DNA of 64,000 nt, taken from positions 62,001 through 126,000 of the forward strand of contig JBBDMX010000024.1 of assembly GCA_040878035.1 (NCBI GenBank), written 5' to 3'. Below are positions 1-7,629 of the stretch, piece after piece. Numbering within the stretch: position 1 is the stretch's first letter; each line of letters starts with the position of its first letter. This stretch comes from JBBDMX01 sp040878035. GTDB lineage: Bacteria > Planctomycetota > Phycisphaerae > Phycisphaerales > Phycisphaeraceae. Made by a program: the position numbers and the translations under genes. The notes beneath the pieces were generated by a model. That model searched no databases and had not been told where the DNA came from. It saw nothing but the letters and a program-made list of their open reading frames with translations.

Positions 1-183
1 GACGGGGTCCTTGTATTTTTCCGGCGTCTGCGCGGTGACGGGGGACAGCATGGTCAGCCACAACGTTGTCATCAGAACCGCGCGGCGTAAGCCCGCGAAC
101 GGGTAGCCCAACGACGCTCGATCCGCGGGCTGACGCCGCGCGGTGCTGAAACGTCGCGTCGATGCTTGTTGATCCGTACTCAT
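1..183 (-). CDS. Secreted protein of unknown function, N-terminal part only
   Basis: This is a reading frame that runs off the left edge; 61 residues are visible and there is no stop. The ATG at 183 is preceded on the minus strand by a good GGAAGGA ribosome site about 7 bases away. A hydrophobic stretch at about residues 35-50, ending LSPVTAQTPEKYKDPV, looks like a signal peptide with cleavage after an Ala. The basic region before it (about residues 13-35) is encoded by a copy of the palindromic family A repeat, giving an unusually long, Arg-rich N-region. The mature function cannot be judged. A later ATG at 72 has only repeat sequence upstream, so 183 is preferred. Confidence 0.6.
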   Translation of the reverse strand, partial: MSTDQQASTRRFSTARRQPADRASLGYPFAGLRRAVLMTTLWLTMLSPVTAQTPEKYKDPV

Positions 184-196
184 TGCTGTTCCTTCC

Positions 197-1393
197 TCAG
201 AAGCGTGCTTCGATCCGATGTTCACCCGCGGCCAGCGTCGGCAGCGCCGCCACGACGAAGGTTGACGGCCCGTCGTGCCACGACTGATACCCATCCACCG
301 CGCCACGACCGAGCTTGCGGCCATCGGCTCGCACGCTCTTGACCTGCCTCCGCCCCGCGGCACGCATGAGAATGCCCACCCCGTGCTTCAGCGGCGGCCC
401 GTCATACTCGATCTTCACAACCTTCTTCGCCGCGTCCTCCGGCAGCACGGGCGCCAGTGTTTTGAACCCGCCGACATGCTGCCATAGCTCAATGCGGCTG
501 CGCCGGCGCTGCGCCGCATCGGCGCCCACCGCCATCGCGCCGCACCAGAACATGCCCGCCGCCAGTCCGCACGGATAGCCCGATTGTGAGAAGCACGGAT
601 GCCGGCGGTTGCCCCAGGCCAGCAGCGTCGTGAGCCGCGCCAAGCCGCACTTGGCGCGCAGGGATGCGGGGTACGCCACATCATTGTGCTCGCAGGTTTC
701 CGTGAGCAGCACGATCGACTTGAACTGGCGATAGGCAAAGCACGTGGTCGAGGGCTGGTTCAAATCATCGCTGCCCCAGCCGGGCCAGGTCAATGGGTGC
801 GTGATGTTGGGCACGCCCGCGCGGGCGCCGGCCTTGGCCATCTCCGCGGCGATCGCGCGCAGTAGATTGTCGTCTTCGGTATACACGCGCGTCGGCGGAT
901 ACAGCACCATGTCATAGCTGCACCCGGCGTGGCCGCGGGCGTGAATGTCCACGAACAACTCGGGCTCCAGTTCACGGGCGATGGTCTCGACGGCTTTGCC
1001 TTCGGGCGAGGTCGCGCCGTCGGGTCCGTGATCGAGGTTCGGCTTGATCCCCGCCGGCGTCGTGTAGCTGTCGTTCTCGGCGGCATCGGGGCTGACGTTG
1101 GGCATCACCACGATCTTCTGCCGGCGCAGCGTGAGTCGGCCCGCCGGCGACAGCAGATGGTCCAACAGCGCCAGGGCGATGAGCCGGGCGCTCTCCTCGT
1201 TGCCGTGTTGGCCAGCGACGAAAAGGGCATGCTGCTTGTGACGGGCGTGCACGGTCGGATCCGTGACGGTGACCGCATCAATGGGCCGGCCCTGCGCCGT
1301 GGTCATCACGGTGCGCAGCTCCATCAGCCGGGGATGGCGCTTGGCCAACCGCAGCAAGTGGGCGCGAACATCGGCGGAGTCAGGTCGAGTCAT
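197..1393 (-). CDS. M14-family zinc carboxypeptidase-like protein
   Basis: This 398-residue protein is a predicted metallo-carboxypeptidase or amidase of the M14 (succinylglutamate desuccinylase/aspartoacylase-like) group. The HxxE zinc motif is visible as GQHGNEESARL. A third zinc His is probably in VDIHARGH, and a candidate catalytic Glu is in LLTETCEHND. The frame is open further upstream, but that part covers an inverted repeat (1412-1490). The start at MTRPDSADVRAHL is therefore chosen. There is no evident signal peptide with this start, so it may be cytoplasmic. It lies 13 bases upstream of the partial secreted gene on the same strand, so the two may be co-transcribed. The substrate is unknown; murein peptides or acylated amino acids are possible for this family. 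Confidence 0.75.
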   Translation of the reverse strand: MTRPDSADVRAHLLRLAKRHPRLMELRTVMTTAQGRPIDAVTVTDPTVHARHKQHALFVAGQHGNEESARLIALALLDHLLSPAGRLTLRRQKIVVMPNVSPDAAENDSYTTPAGIKPNLDHGPDGATSPEGKAVETIARELEPELFVDIHARGHAGCSYDMVLYPPTRVYTEDDNLLRAIAAEMAKAGARAGVPNITHPLTWPGWGSDDLNQPSTTCFAYRQFKSIVLLTETCEHNDVAYPASLRAKCGLARLTTLLAWGNRRHPCFSQSGYPCGLAAGMFWCGAMAVGADAAQRRRSRIELWQHVGGFKTLAPVLPEDAAKKVVKIEYDGPPLKHGVGILMRAAGRRQVKSVRADGRKLGRGAVDGYQSWHDGPSTFVVAALPTLAAGEHRIEARF

Positions 1394-1411
1394 GATCTTC
1401 GATTGGTCTTC

Positions 1412-1490
1412 GCCGCTTGCGGCTTCGCGCAGCGGTGTAACATCCTGGCACCATGGTTCAGTCGTGCGAAGGCGCGAAGCCGCAAGCGGC
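1412..1490. repeat. Inverted repeat, family C
   Basis: The left arm reads CCGCTTGCGGCTTCGCGC and the right arm GCGCGAAGCCGCAAGCGGC, about 40 bases apart. The same arms recur at 46669-46753, 59470-59514 and 61476-61494. It lies just upstream of the M14 gene and could form a strong hairpin. Confidence 0.85.
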
Positions 1491-1619
1491 TCAAAAACCG
1501 CGCCCATGCCGCATCGATCACCCGCGCCAACAATTTCTCTCGACAAGGATACCCACTGTCGGTATTCTATCAATACGGCACAATTATTCTGTATAGATGA
1601 ACTATCCCGACCGCTCCCT

Positions 1620-3584
1620 ATGACCGTTATCCAACGACAACCCGTTTCCGCGGCCCAAGACGGTGGCGTCCTCCGCGGCCAGGCCGTCTTTGTTATTTCC
1701 ACGCCTGTGCGCGATCTGGCGGAGTTTCGTGCCTTGGCCCAGCGGGCCGCGCTCCTCAAGCCCTTTGGCCAGGTCGAAGTCAACATCAGCGCCCTGGCAA
1801 CCAAGAGCCGTCATGACATTCCGCCCCAGGGCAGTCCCTGGCACGAATACGCCGCCTGGAACCCCACGCTCTTCAGATTCTTCCCGCACAAGCTCATCGC
1901 CCCCTTCATCCCGGCCGATTTCGTCGCCGCCAACCGCCAGTTGCTCCTGGCCAAGGCCCAGATCCTCCGCGAGCAGGGCCTGGGCGCCGCGTTCTGGAGC
2001 TACGAGCCCCATTTCCTGCCCGAGGCTTTCTTTGAAGCGCACCCCGGCTTGCGTGGCCCGCGCGTGGATCATCCCCGCCGCAGCCGCCGCGAGGAATTCG
2101 CCCTGTGCACGGACCTGGAGGAGAGTCGGGAGATGATCACCGCCATGGTGCGCGAGCTGGTGCACCATGTCCCGGAGTTGGGCACGTTCTATTTCAAGAC
2201 CAACGACGCCGGGCCGGGCCTGTGCTGGTCGGACTGGCAGTACAGCGGCGCCAATGGCCCGGGTCACTGCCGACACGTGGACATGGGCCAGCGCGTGGCG
2301 GGCCTGCTCGAGGCGATCACCCGCGGCGCCCAGCAGGCGGGCGGCCGGCTGCGCGTGCATATGACCGGCAACTTTTCCCGCACCGAACTGCGCGCCATCG
2401 AGCGATCCCTGCCGCCCAACTGCCACGTGCGCAATTTGAGCAACGCCTCGCTGTGTTTGGGCAGCATGGTCGATGCCTGCTATCCCGTGCGCGGCATCTT
2501 CGAGCCGCTGGGCCTGCTGGCCACCTTGCAGAGCCTCAAGGACAGCCAGCCCAACGTGCTCTTCCTCGACCTGCGTTCCTATTACGACCGCGGGGGCGAG
2601 CGCCCGGAAATCGCCGAGAAGATGATCGACCTGGTCGGCGATTTTCTCGCTGCCCCGGCGTGGGGGATCATCGCCACGCTCGAACGCCTGCGCGAGCAAT
2701 GTGACCACTGGGTCGGTGCGCCGCAGGGGGAGGTTCTCTTTGACGCGCTGGTGAAGCTGCACGAGGCGATGAAGTTCAAGCGGGCCGCGCTGCCGGGCCT
2801 TAGCACGATCTACGGCGGCGTTTCCCTGCGCTACATCACCCGGCCGCTGCTGTTCGATCCCGGACGCTTGTCGCCGGAGGATGAGGCTTACTTTCTGCCG
2901 CACGTGTTTAACGTCTCTCTCCAGCGGGCGCGCAACGACTACCTGGACATCCACGGCTCGCGCCTGGCGCCGGCGCCGCTGCTGCGCGACCAGGGCGATC
3001 CGCGCCTTGTCGCCGCCGACCAGGTGCGTGGCCAGCTTGAAGAGGCGGCCGGGCTGCTCGACGCGCTGGCGGACACGCCGCAGACGCTGGTGTTCCAGCA
3101 CATGAGCCGGGCCATCCGCATCTACGCCAGCATTCTGCGCAGCGCCGCCAACTTCTACGCCGCCCAGGTCATCCGTGACCGGCACCCTCTCCAGTCCCTC
3201 TCCCTTCTGAGGGAGAGGTTAGGTGAGGGCGCCCAAGCCCAGTCAGATGAGGGCGCCCAAGCCCGGCCATGCGAGTCCTCGAGCTTGGCCGGGATAAGCC
3301 CTCGCGCCGCCGCCTCTGGAACCGCCACTTCCGGGGGCGACCCCGGAGCCCCCGACCTGTTGCTCTTCAACGAAATCATGCGTGACGAGTTCGACAACAC
3401 CCAGGGCCTGATCGATCTGTTGCGTGACGGCGGCATGAACCTGCTCTGCCACGCCCGCGCCCCGGCCGAGGAAGACACCTTCCTCCTGGGCCAGAACCTC
3501 GTCGCCCAACTCCAGCGCAAGAAGAAACTGATGCGCAGTCATTGGCTGGACATCCAAGACTACCTGGCTACACCGATGAAATAG
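1620..3584 (+). CDS. Protein of unknown function, possible glycoside-hydrolase-like barrel
   Basis: This 654-residue protein has no signal peptide. The first about 500 residues read like an alpha/beta barrel enzyme: WSYEPHFLPEAFFEAHPG, YFKTNDAGPGLCWSDWQYSG, RVHMTGNFS and LFLDLRSYYDRG. Acidic and aromatic residues at strand ends recall carbohydrate-active enzymes such as the alpha-glucuronidase type, but I cannot assign a family. Residues about 522-578 are low-complexity and come from two palindromic repeats inserted in frame (families B and D). A normal-looking segment starting LLLFNEIMRDEFDNTQGLIDL resumes after them. The ATG at 1620 is chosen because the longer frame runs back over the neighbouring gene and repeat. 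The gene stands alone and diverges from the M14 gene. Confidence 0.6.
   Translation: MTVIQRQPVSAAQDGGVLRGQAVFVISTPVRDLAEFRALAQRAALLKPFGQVEVNISALATKSRHDIPPQGSPWHEYAAWNPTLFRFFPHKLIAPFIPADFVAANRQLLLAKAQILREQGLGAAFWSYEPHFLPEAFFEAHPGLRGPRVDHPRRSRREEFALCTDLEESREMITAMVRELVHHVPELGTFYFKTNDAGPGLCWSDWQYSGANGPGHCRHVDMGQRVAGLLEAITRGAQQAGGRLRVHMTGNFSRTELRAIERSLPPNCHVRNLSNASLCLGSMVDACYPVRGIFEPLGLLATLQSLKDSQPNVLFLDLRSYYDRGGERPEIAEKMIDLVGDFLAAPAWGIIATLERLREQCDHWVGAPQGEVLFDALVKLHEAMKFKRAALPGLSTIYGGVSLRYITRPLLFDPGRLSPEDEAYFLPHVFNVSLQRARNDYLDIHGSRLAPAPLLRDQGDPRLVAADQVRGQLEEAAGLLDALADTPQTLVFQHMSRAIRIYASILRSAANFYAAQVIRDRHPLQSLSLLRERLGEGAQAQSDEGAQARPCESSSLAGISPRAAASGTATSGGDPGAPDLLLFNEIMRDEFDNTQGLIDLLRDGGMNLLCHARAPAEEDTFLLGQNLVAQLQRKKKLMRSHWLDIQDYLATPMK
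3184..3290. repeat. Two repeat families inserted in frame in a gene
   Basis: Positions 3184-3229 hold a family B palindrome (CCCTCTCC / GGGAGAGG arms, then GGTGAGGG). Positions 3259-3290 hold family D (CCCGGCCATGCGAGTC, then CTCGAGCTTGGCCGGG). Both keep the reading frame of the surrounding gene. Family D also occurs at 11303-11360. Confidence 0.85.
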
Positions 3585-3628
3585 CGGCGCCCCCCCAGCC
3601 GCTGGAGGCTTAGCCCCCGGCATACGGC

Positions 3629-3656
3629 TTGACTGATCAACTAAGTGTGCTATCAT
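3629..3656 (+). promoter_or_regulatory. Sigma70-like promoter in element copy A
   Basis: TTGACT (3629-3634) and TATCAT (3651-3656) are separated by 16 bases. The same boxes and the same spacing occur in copy B at 61514-61541. No gene follows directly. Confidence 0.4.
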
Positions 3657-3763
3657 GTTCAGTATATGGATAACTCACACGGCCGCGAATCATGGCGCCT
3701 CTGATTCGTCTGCAAGGAATGGTCATGAACAGTCTTGTGAGACCTTCGAACAACCGGATTGAA

Positions 3764-3943
3764 TCACCAAGACACCAAGAACACCAAGAAAGCAAAATGA
3801 ACACGAAGACACGAAGGCGCGAAGAAGATGGATCAAATAAAATCAGGAATTGCAGATAGTTATGAAAAGGGATCTTCCTTCGTGTCTTCGTGTTGATATT
3901 CTCCTGCCTCTTCTTGGTGTCCTTGGTGTCTTGGTGGTTAATC
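3764..3943. repeat. Inverted repeat, family E (CCAAGACACCAAG type)
   Basis: The left arm reads CACCAAGACACCAAGAACAC, then an AACACGAAGACACGAAGG block. The right arm carries the complementary CTTCGTGTCTTCGTGTT and CTTGGTGTCCTTGGTGTC blocks. It can fold into a long imperfect hairpin. Open frames across it have biased, repetitive translations and are not called as genes. Confidence 0.85.
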
Positions 3944-4172
3944 AAAGGTCTCTTGTGAAACAAGGATTGAGTTGTCCGGAATGTCAGGGTGACACGCCAC
4001 TGACATGGGGGCTGACATTCGCTAAGTGCTGTGATAACAATGAGAAATCAAAAGATGACACTCGGGGGGGTAGGGGAGGGGGCTGACATGGTCCGGATAT
4101 CCGGAATTGGACGATCATGGGACAAATACATCATCAATGATGATGTATATTTTAGAGTAGATGAAATTTTCC

Positions 4173-4201
4173 TTGACATTGGTCGCCGACTGATTCATGA
4201 T
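4173..4201 (+). promoter_or_regulatory. Possible promoter for the PEP-CTERM gene
   Basis: TTGACA (4173-4178) is followed after 17 bases by CATGAT (4196-4201), a weak -10 match. It would leave a leader of about 210 bases before the gene at 4418. It lies in an AT-rich patch that is unusual for this window. Confidence 0.3.
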
Positions 4202-4417
4202 TGAGCACTGGAGCCTCTGTTTGTGGTGAGGCAATGGTTTTGGTGAATCGGGCCCCGGGGGTGGAAGTCGTGGGAGGTGGGGCGATAGGTCATTTCGTGG
4301 GGACGGGATTACGTCACTGTCCGGAACACGTTTTGCATGGAGCTAGACATGGGAGACGCACGTCGCGCCTTGGCCAACTCTGAACATCAGTATTCAACCC
4401 CCACCAGGAGGATCCAC

Positions 4418-6478
4418 ATGCTTCGATCCAAGCAACTCGCAACGTGTGCAGCCTTGGTCACCTTTACCGCTTTGGGTCTGACCGCGCAAGCTGACTCCCT
4501 TCACTGGGACGGCGGTAGCGGCGTGGACTCGTTCTTTGGCACGGCCGCCAACTGGGACAATCTTGGCGCTGATCAAGCGCCGACCGCAGGCGACGATTTG
4601 TTCTTTGACGCCCGCGCGAGCGTTCCGCCACGAACACCGCTTTGGGAAGCATCCGATGCGGCCCAGAGCATTGCCGTGGACAACAGCGGCGGCTTTGTCT
4701 GGCAGTTTGCCCGCAACGGAAGTGTTAGTGCACGCAGCGTCACCATCGGCAGCGGCGGCCTGAGTGTCACCGGCGGCGGGCAAACCGACTGGAGCGCCGT
4801 GACTACCAGCGTCAATGGAGCCCAGAACTGGACGGTCGGTGCCGGTACTACGCTCAACTTCGCCAGCGGTGCCACGATTGGCGGCAACGGCAAGATCACC
4901 AAGCTCGGGACCGGCACACTGATCTTGCCCAATGCCAGCAATACCAATATTGGTGGATGGGACGTTATGGCTGGCGTCCTGGTCAATCCGCGAAGCACGC
5001 AAGGCGCTGGCGCCGCTGGCAGCCTTGTCTCGGTGTTCTCCAATGCGGTGTATGAGTCGCGCAACAATATTGGCAGTGCTAACATCAAGCTCTATGACGG
5101 ATCAACGTTGCGCGGCAATGGCATCGGCGTAGGCGTCGCCAGTGGCGTATCGCTCACAGTTGATACCGCGGCTGATTCGTCGGTAACGCTCAGCACCGTT
5201 GGCGCCAACGACACTTTTGCCATCACACCGGCGGTCATTGGTGGGACTGCCAACAGCCTCGTAACCATTTCCGGTCCCGGATTGGTGCAACTGTCCAACG
5301 GTTCGTCCAACGCCACCAGTGCCGGCACCTACGCCGGTTCCTGGAGGGTTTCCAGCGGCAAGCTTCGACTCGGCGACATCAATTCTCTGGGTGTGCTGGG
5401 CGGAACACCCCGCCCGATTGAGCTAGCGGGCGGCACGGTCGTATATGCAGCCGGACCCAACTCGGCCTATGTTTTTGCCGCATCAGCCGTCAATGTCACA
5501 GCCGATAGCGGGATGTTCATTGAGCGCGGCGTGACTGCCAACACTGGCAACACGACACGTACCGCCGCCGGTCCGTTGACCGTCAACGGCTCGACGATCA
5601 CTTTCAGGAATGGAACCCAAGGCATGAACGGCGCCCAGACGGCCACCCTGGCGCTGGGCGCGGTGACGCTGACGGGCAACGCGACCTTCGATATTGCCAA
5701 TGGCTTATCGGCCGACAGCCAGCTTGTGCAGCTTGTGGTGAACATGAGCGGCGTAGGGCAATCCTCGGCAGGCAAGGGCATTACCAAGAGCGGCAATGGA
5801 AGGTTGAACTTGAATGCTGTCAATACGTATACAGGGGCTACCAGCGTTACCGGGGGCACGCTGCAATTCAGCAATACCGGAGGCCTGACCACCAGCAGCA
5901 TCAATGTGGCCGCGGGCGCCAGTGTTCAGATGAACAATGGCGCAGCGTCGCAGACCTGGACGACCAAGGCCGACCTGTCCGGCGCCGGCACCATCCAGAT
6001 GTTCAACGCCACCCAGACTCTGGCTCTGCAGGGCAGCAGCATCAGCCCAGGCGACAGTGCCGGCATCCTCAGTATCACCGGCGGTGCGGTGTCACTGGGC
6101 CTGGACGGGGCCGAGCTCTCTGCGCTTACCATCGAAGTCACCGGTACCGGCGGCGTCGCCGGTACTGACCACGATCGTCTGGAGGTCGCCAGCGCCCTTC
6201 TAGGCCTTGCCAGCACCGACCTGATCATCGACCTGTCGAGCCTGGGTCTGGCCGGCAACGACCTGATCGGCCAGACGCTCATCATCGTCACCGCCAACAC
6301 CAACTTCACCAGCGTCGCCTTCGCAAGCGAAACCTTCAGCCCCGGCTGGACCGGCGACGTCAATTACAACAACGGCAACATCACCCTGACCAACCTCGTC
6401 GGCCCGATTCCCGAACCGGCCAGCTTGGCCCTGATGGGTTTGGGCGGCCTAATGTTGTGCTGGCGGCGTAGCCGGTGA
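4418..6478 (+). CDS. Autotransporter-type beta-repeat protein with PEP-CTERM anchor
   Basis: This 686-residue exported protein starts with a signal peptide (MLRSKQLATCAALVTF...LTAQA). The body is rich in Gly, Ser, Thr and Asn with repeated short beta motifs such as KLGTGTLILPNASN, ITKSGNGRLNLNAVNTYTG and ATSVTGGTLQFSN. These match the autotransporter-associated beta-strand repeat, so a beta-helix surface or matrix protein is likely. The C-terminus, IPEPASLALMGLGGLMLCWRRSR-like, is a PEP-CTERM signal: PEP motif, hydrophobic helix and Arg tail, recognised by an exosortase (family knowledge; none is in this window). An AGGAGG ribosome site at 4406-4411 fixes the ATG at 4418. A prepilin-like gene follows on the same strand. 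Confidence 0.88.
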   Translation: MLRSKQLATCAALVTFTALGLTAQADSLHWDGGSGVDSFFGTAANWDNLGADQAPTAGDDLFFDARASVPPRTPLWEASDAAQSIAVDNSGGFVWQFARNGSVSARSVTIGSGGLSVTGGGQTDWSAVTTSVNGAQNWTVGAGTTLNFASGATIGGNGKITKLGTGTLILPNASNTNIGGWDVMAGVLVNPRSTQGAGAAGSLVSVFSNAVYESRNNIGSANIKLYDGSTLRGNGIGVGVASGVSLTVDTAADSSVTLSTVGANDTFAITPAVIGGTANSLVTISGPGLVQLSNGSSNATSAGTYAGSWRVSSGKLRLGDINSLGVLGGTPRPIELAGGTVVYAAGPNSAYVFAASAVNVTADSGMFIERGVTANTGNTTRTAAGPLTVNGSTITFRNGTQGMNGAQTATLALGAVTLTGNATFDIANGLSADSQLVQLVVNMSGVGQSSAGKGITKSGNGRLNLNAVNTYTGATSVTGGTLQFSNTGGLTTSSINVAAGASVQMNNGAASQTWTTKADLSGAGTIQMFNATQTLALQGSSISPGDSAGILSITGGAVSLGLDGAELSALTIEVTGTGGVAGTDHDRLEVASALLGLASTDLIIDLSSLGLAGNDLIGQTLIIVTANTNFTSVAFASETFSPGWTGDVNYNNGNITLTNLVGPIPEPASLALMGLGGLMLCWRRSR

Positions 6479-6490
6479 GCGGCTCTTACG

Positions 6491-6650
6491 CCCTCTCCCT
6501 TCTGAGGGAGAGGGATGGGGTGAGGGGGTCGTGCATGACTCGATGCTAGAGCCACGCAGCAAACTTGGTCCAAAGGTCATTGACGAAATGTTGACGCGAG
6601 CAGTCCATCCATACCCTCACCCCAGCCCTCTCCCTAAGAAGGGAGAGGGG
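6491..6650. repeat. Two family B palindromes around the prepilin start
   Basis: Copy 1 (6491-6527) has CCCTCTCCCT / AGGGAGAGGG arms followed by ATGGGGTGAGGG. Copy 2 (6613-6650) is in the opposite orientation: CCCTCACCCCAGCCCTCTCC, then a GGGAGAGGGG arm. Copy 2 is inside the coding frame of the next gene. Confidence 0.9.
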
Positions 6651-7364
6651 GCCAGAGGGTTTACCCTTGTAGAACTGCTGGTCGTGATCGCCATTGTGGC
6701 GCTCTTGATCGCCATCCTGCTGCCGGCGGTGCAGAATGCCCGGGCGGTGGCGCAGTCGGCCGTGTGCCTGTCCAATGAGAAGCAGATCGGCATTCTGTTC
6801 AATCTTTACGCGGCCGACAGCAAGGGCTGGATTCCGCCGGTCTTCAACCGTTACGCGCCCGGCAGTTCCTCGGCGGACGACTGGGGATGGTACAACTTCA
6901 TGTGGGGCTACATGGGCGTGGCGGCCAAGGGCAATGCGCCCAAGCTGTTCTACTGCCCGTCCTTTCCAGGGACGGTCAACGTCAATCGTGGTGCCTACGC
7001 CATGAACCAGTATGTGGGGAAAGAGCCACCGCCGCTGCTGCCAAGTTGGAATAAGCCAGTTAAGCAATACCCCGCCGGCACGGACAACACTTCCCACGGC
7101 TACTACAATCTGCACGCCACCTTTCAGCCCAGCAACGTTTACCTTGCCAGCGATACCTATGCCACCGAGTATTCCATGCAGACTGACTGGGCGACCGACA
7201 GGACCATTGCGATCTGGCACTTGGAGCGTATCAACGTGCTGTATATGGACGGTGGGGCGCGGACCGAAAAAGGGCTTGCCAACGCCTTCGGCCGCTATAG
7301 TGGGGGTTACCTGCCCTGGCTCAACCGCACCAGTTACAGCACCACCTACCCGCTGCCCGAATGA
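6588..7364 (+). CDS. Type IV pilin-like (prepilin) protein with N-terminal methylation motif
   Basis: This 258-residue protein has the canonical prepilin motif GFTLVELLVVIAIVALL and the planctomycete-type continuation ILLPAVQNARAVAQSAVCLSNEKQIG. The globular domain ends with a VLYMDGGARTEK motif similar to the DG motif of this large family. Prepilin peptidase would cut at the G-F junction, and the protein would enter a pseudopilus or similar filament (family knowledge). The leader before the cleavage site (HPSPLPKKGEGARG) is translated from a family B palindrome. The start is uncertain: ATG 6588 has AAGGT upstream, and GTG 6531 or ATG 6543 are in the same frame. Confidence 0.85.
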   Translation: MLTRAVHPYPHPSPLPKKGEGARGFTLVELLVVIAIVALLIAILLPAVQNARAVAQSAVCLSNEKQIGILFNLYAADSKGWIPPVFNRYAPGSSSADDWGWYNFMWGYMGVAAKGNAPKLFYCPSFPGTVNVNRGAYAMNQYVGKEPPPLLPSWNKPVKQYPAGTDNTSHGYYNLHATFQPSNVYLASDTYATEYSMQTDWATDRTIAIWHLERINVLYMDGGARTEKGLANAFGRYSGGYLPWLNRTSYSTTYPLPE

Positions 7365-7383
7365 GTCACCAATACCAAAATCA

Positions 7384-7540
7384 TGATCCGCAGATGGCGC
7401 AGATTTTCGCAGATTTCCCGAGCATCATTCCCGTTCTTCATCTGCGAAAATCTGCGCCATCTGTGCCATCTGCGGATGGCTTCTTCTTGCTTCTTCTGGT
7501 TTCCATCCGCGTTCATCAGCGTCCATCCGCGGCTCATTCC
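7384..7540. repeat. Inverted repeat, family F (CGCAGATGGCGCAGATT type)
   Basis: The left arm, CCGCAGATGGCGCAGATTTT, is mirrored by ATCTGCGAAAATCTGCGCCA and ATCTGTGCCATCTGCGGAT to about 7487. A CATCCGCGTTCATCAGCG block follows that resembles family G. It fills the gap between the prepilin and IclR genes. Confidence 0.8.
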
Positions 7541-7629
7541 TGTTTCCCAGCCGCCACGCCGCATGCATTATCGTGAACCTTCCGTGGTGAATCCGTTATC
7601 CTTTATGCCCGAACCCTTGGGGGACTGCT

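Larger units (their letters stand above)
3625..4106. mobile_element. Element copy A: promoter-like head and IS21-like terminal sequence
   Basis: Together with bases up to 4417 this fills a gene-free gap of 833 bases. The head (3629-3685) and tail (3971-4106) both match a second locus at 61510-61832 in the same order and orientation. Read on the minus strand, the tail contains several TGTCA words: TGTCAGCCCCC, TGTCATCTTTTGATTTCTC and TGTCAGTGGCGTGTCA. This multiple-repeat layout is typical of IS21-family ends (established knowledge), but no transposase is present. Calling it a solo end or relic is inference. It is interrupted by the inverted repeat at 3764-3943. Confidence 0.55.

Noticed and set aside
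1602..3185. 527-codon minus-strand open frame opposite the gene at 1620
   Set aside because: It is a GC-driven shadow frame; its translation is rich in Arg, Gln, His and Ala without domain motifs, while the plus frame has protein-like sequence and sensible ends.
3637..3963. 108-codon minus-strand frame (HQDTKDTKKRQ...)
   Set aside because: It is a translation of the family E inverted repeat, not a gene; the arms mirror each other and no start signal is present.
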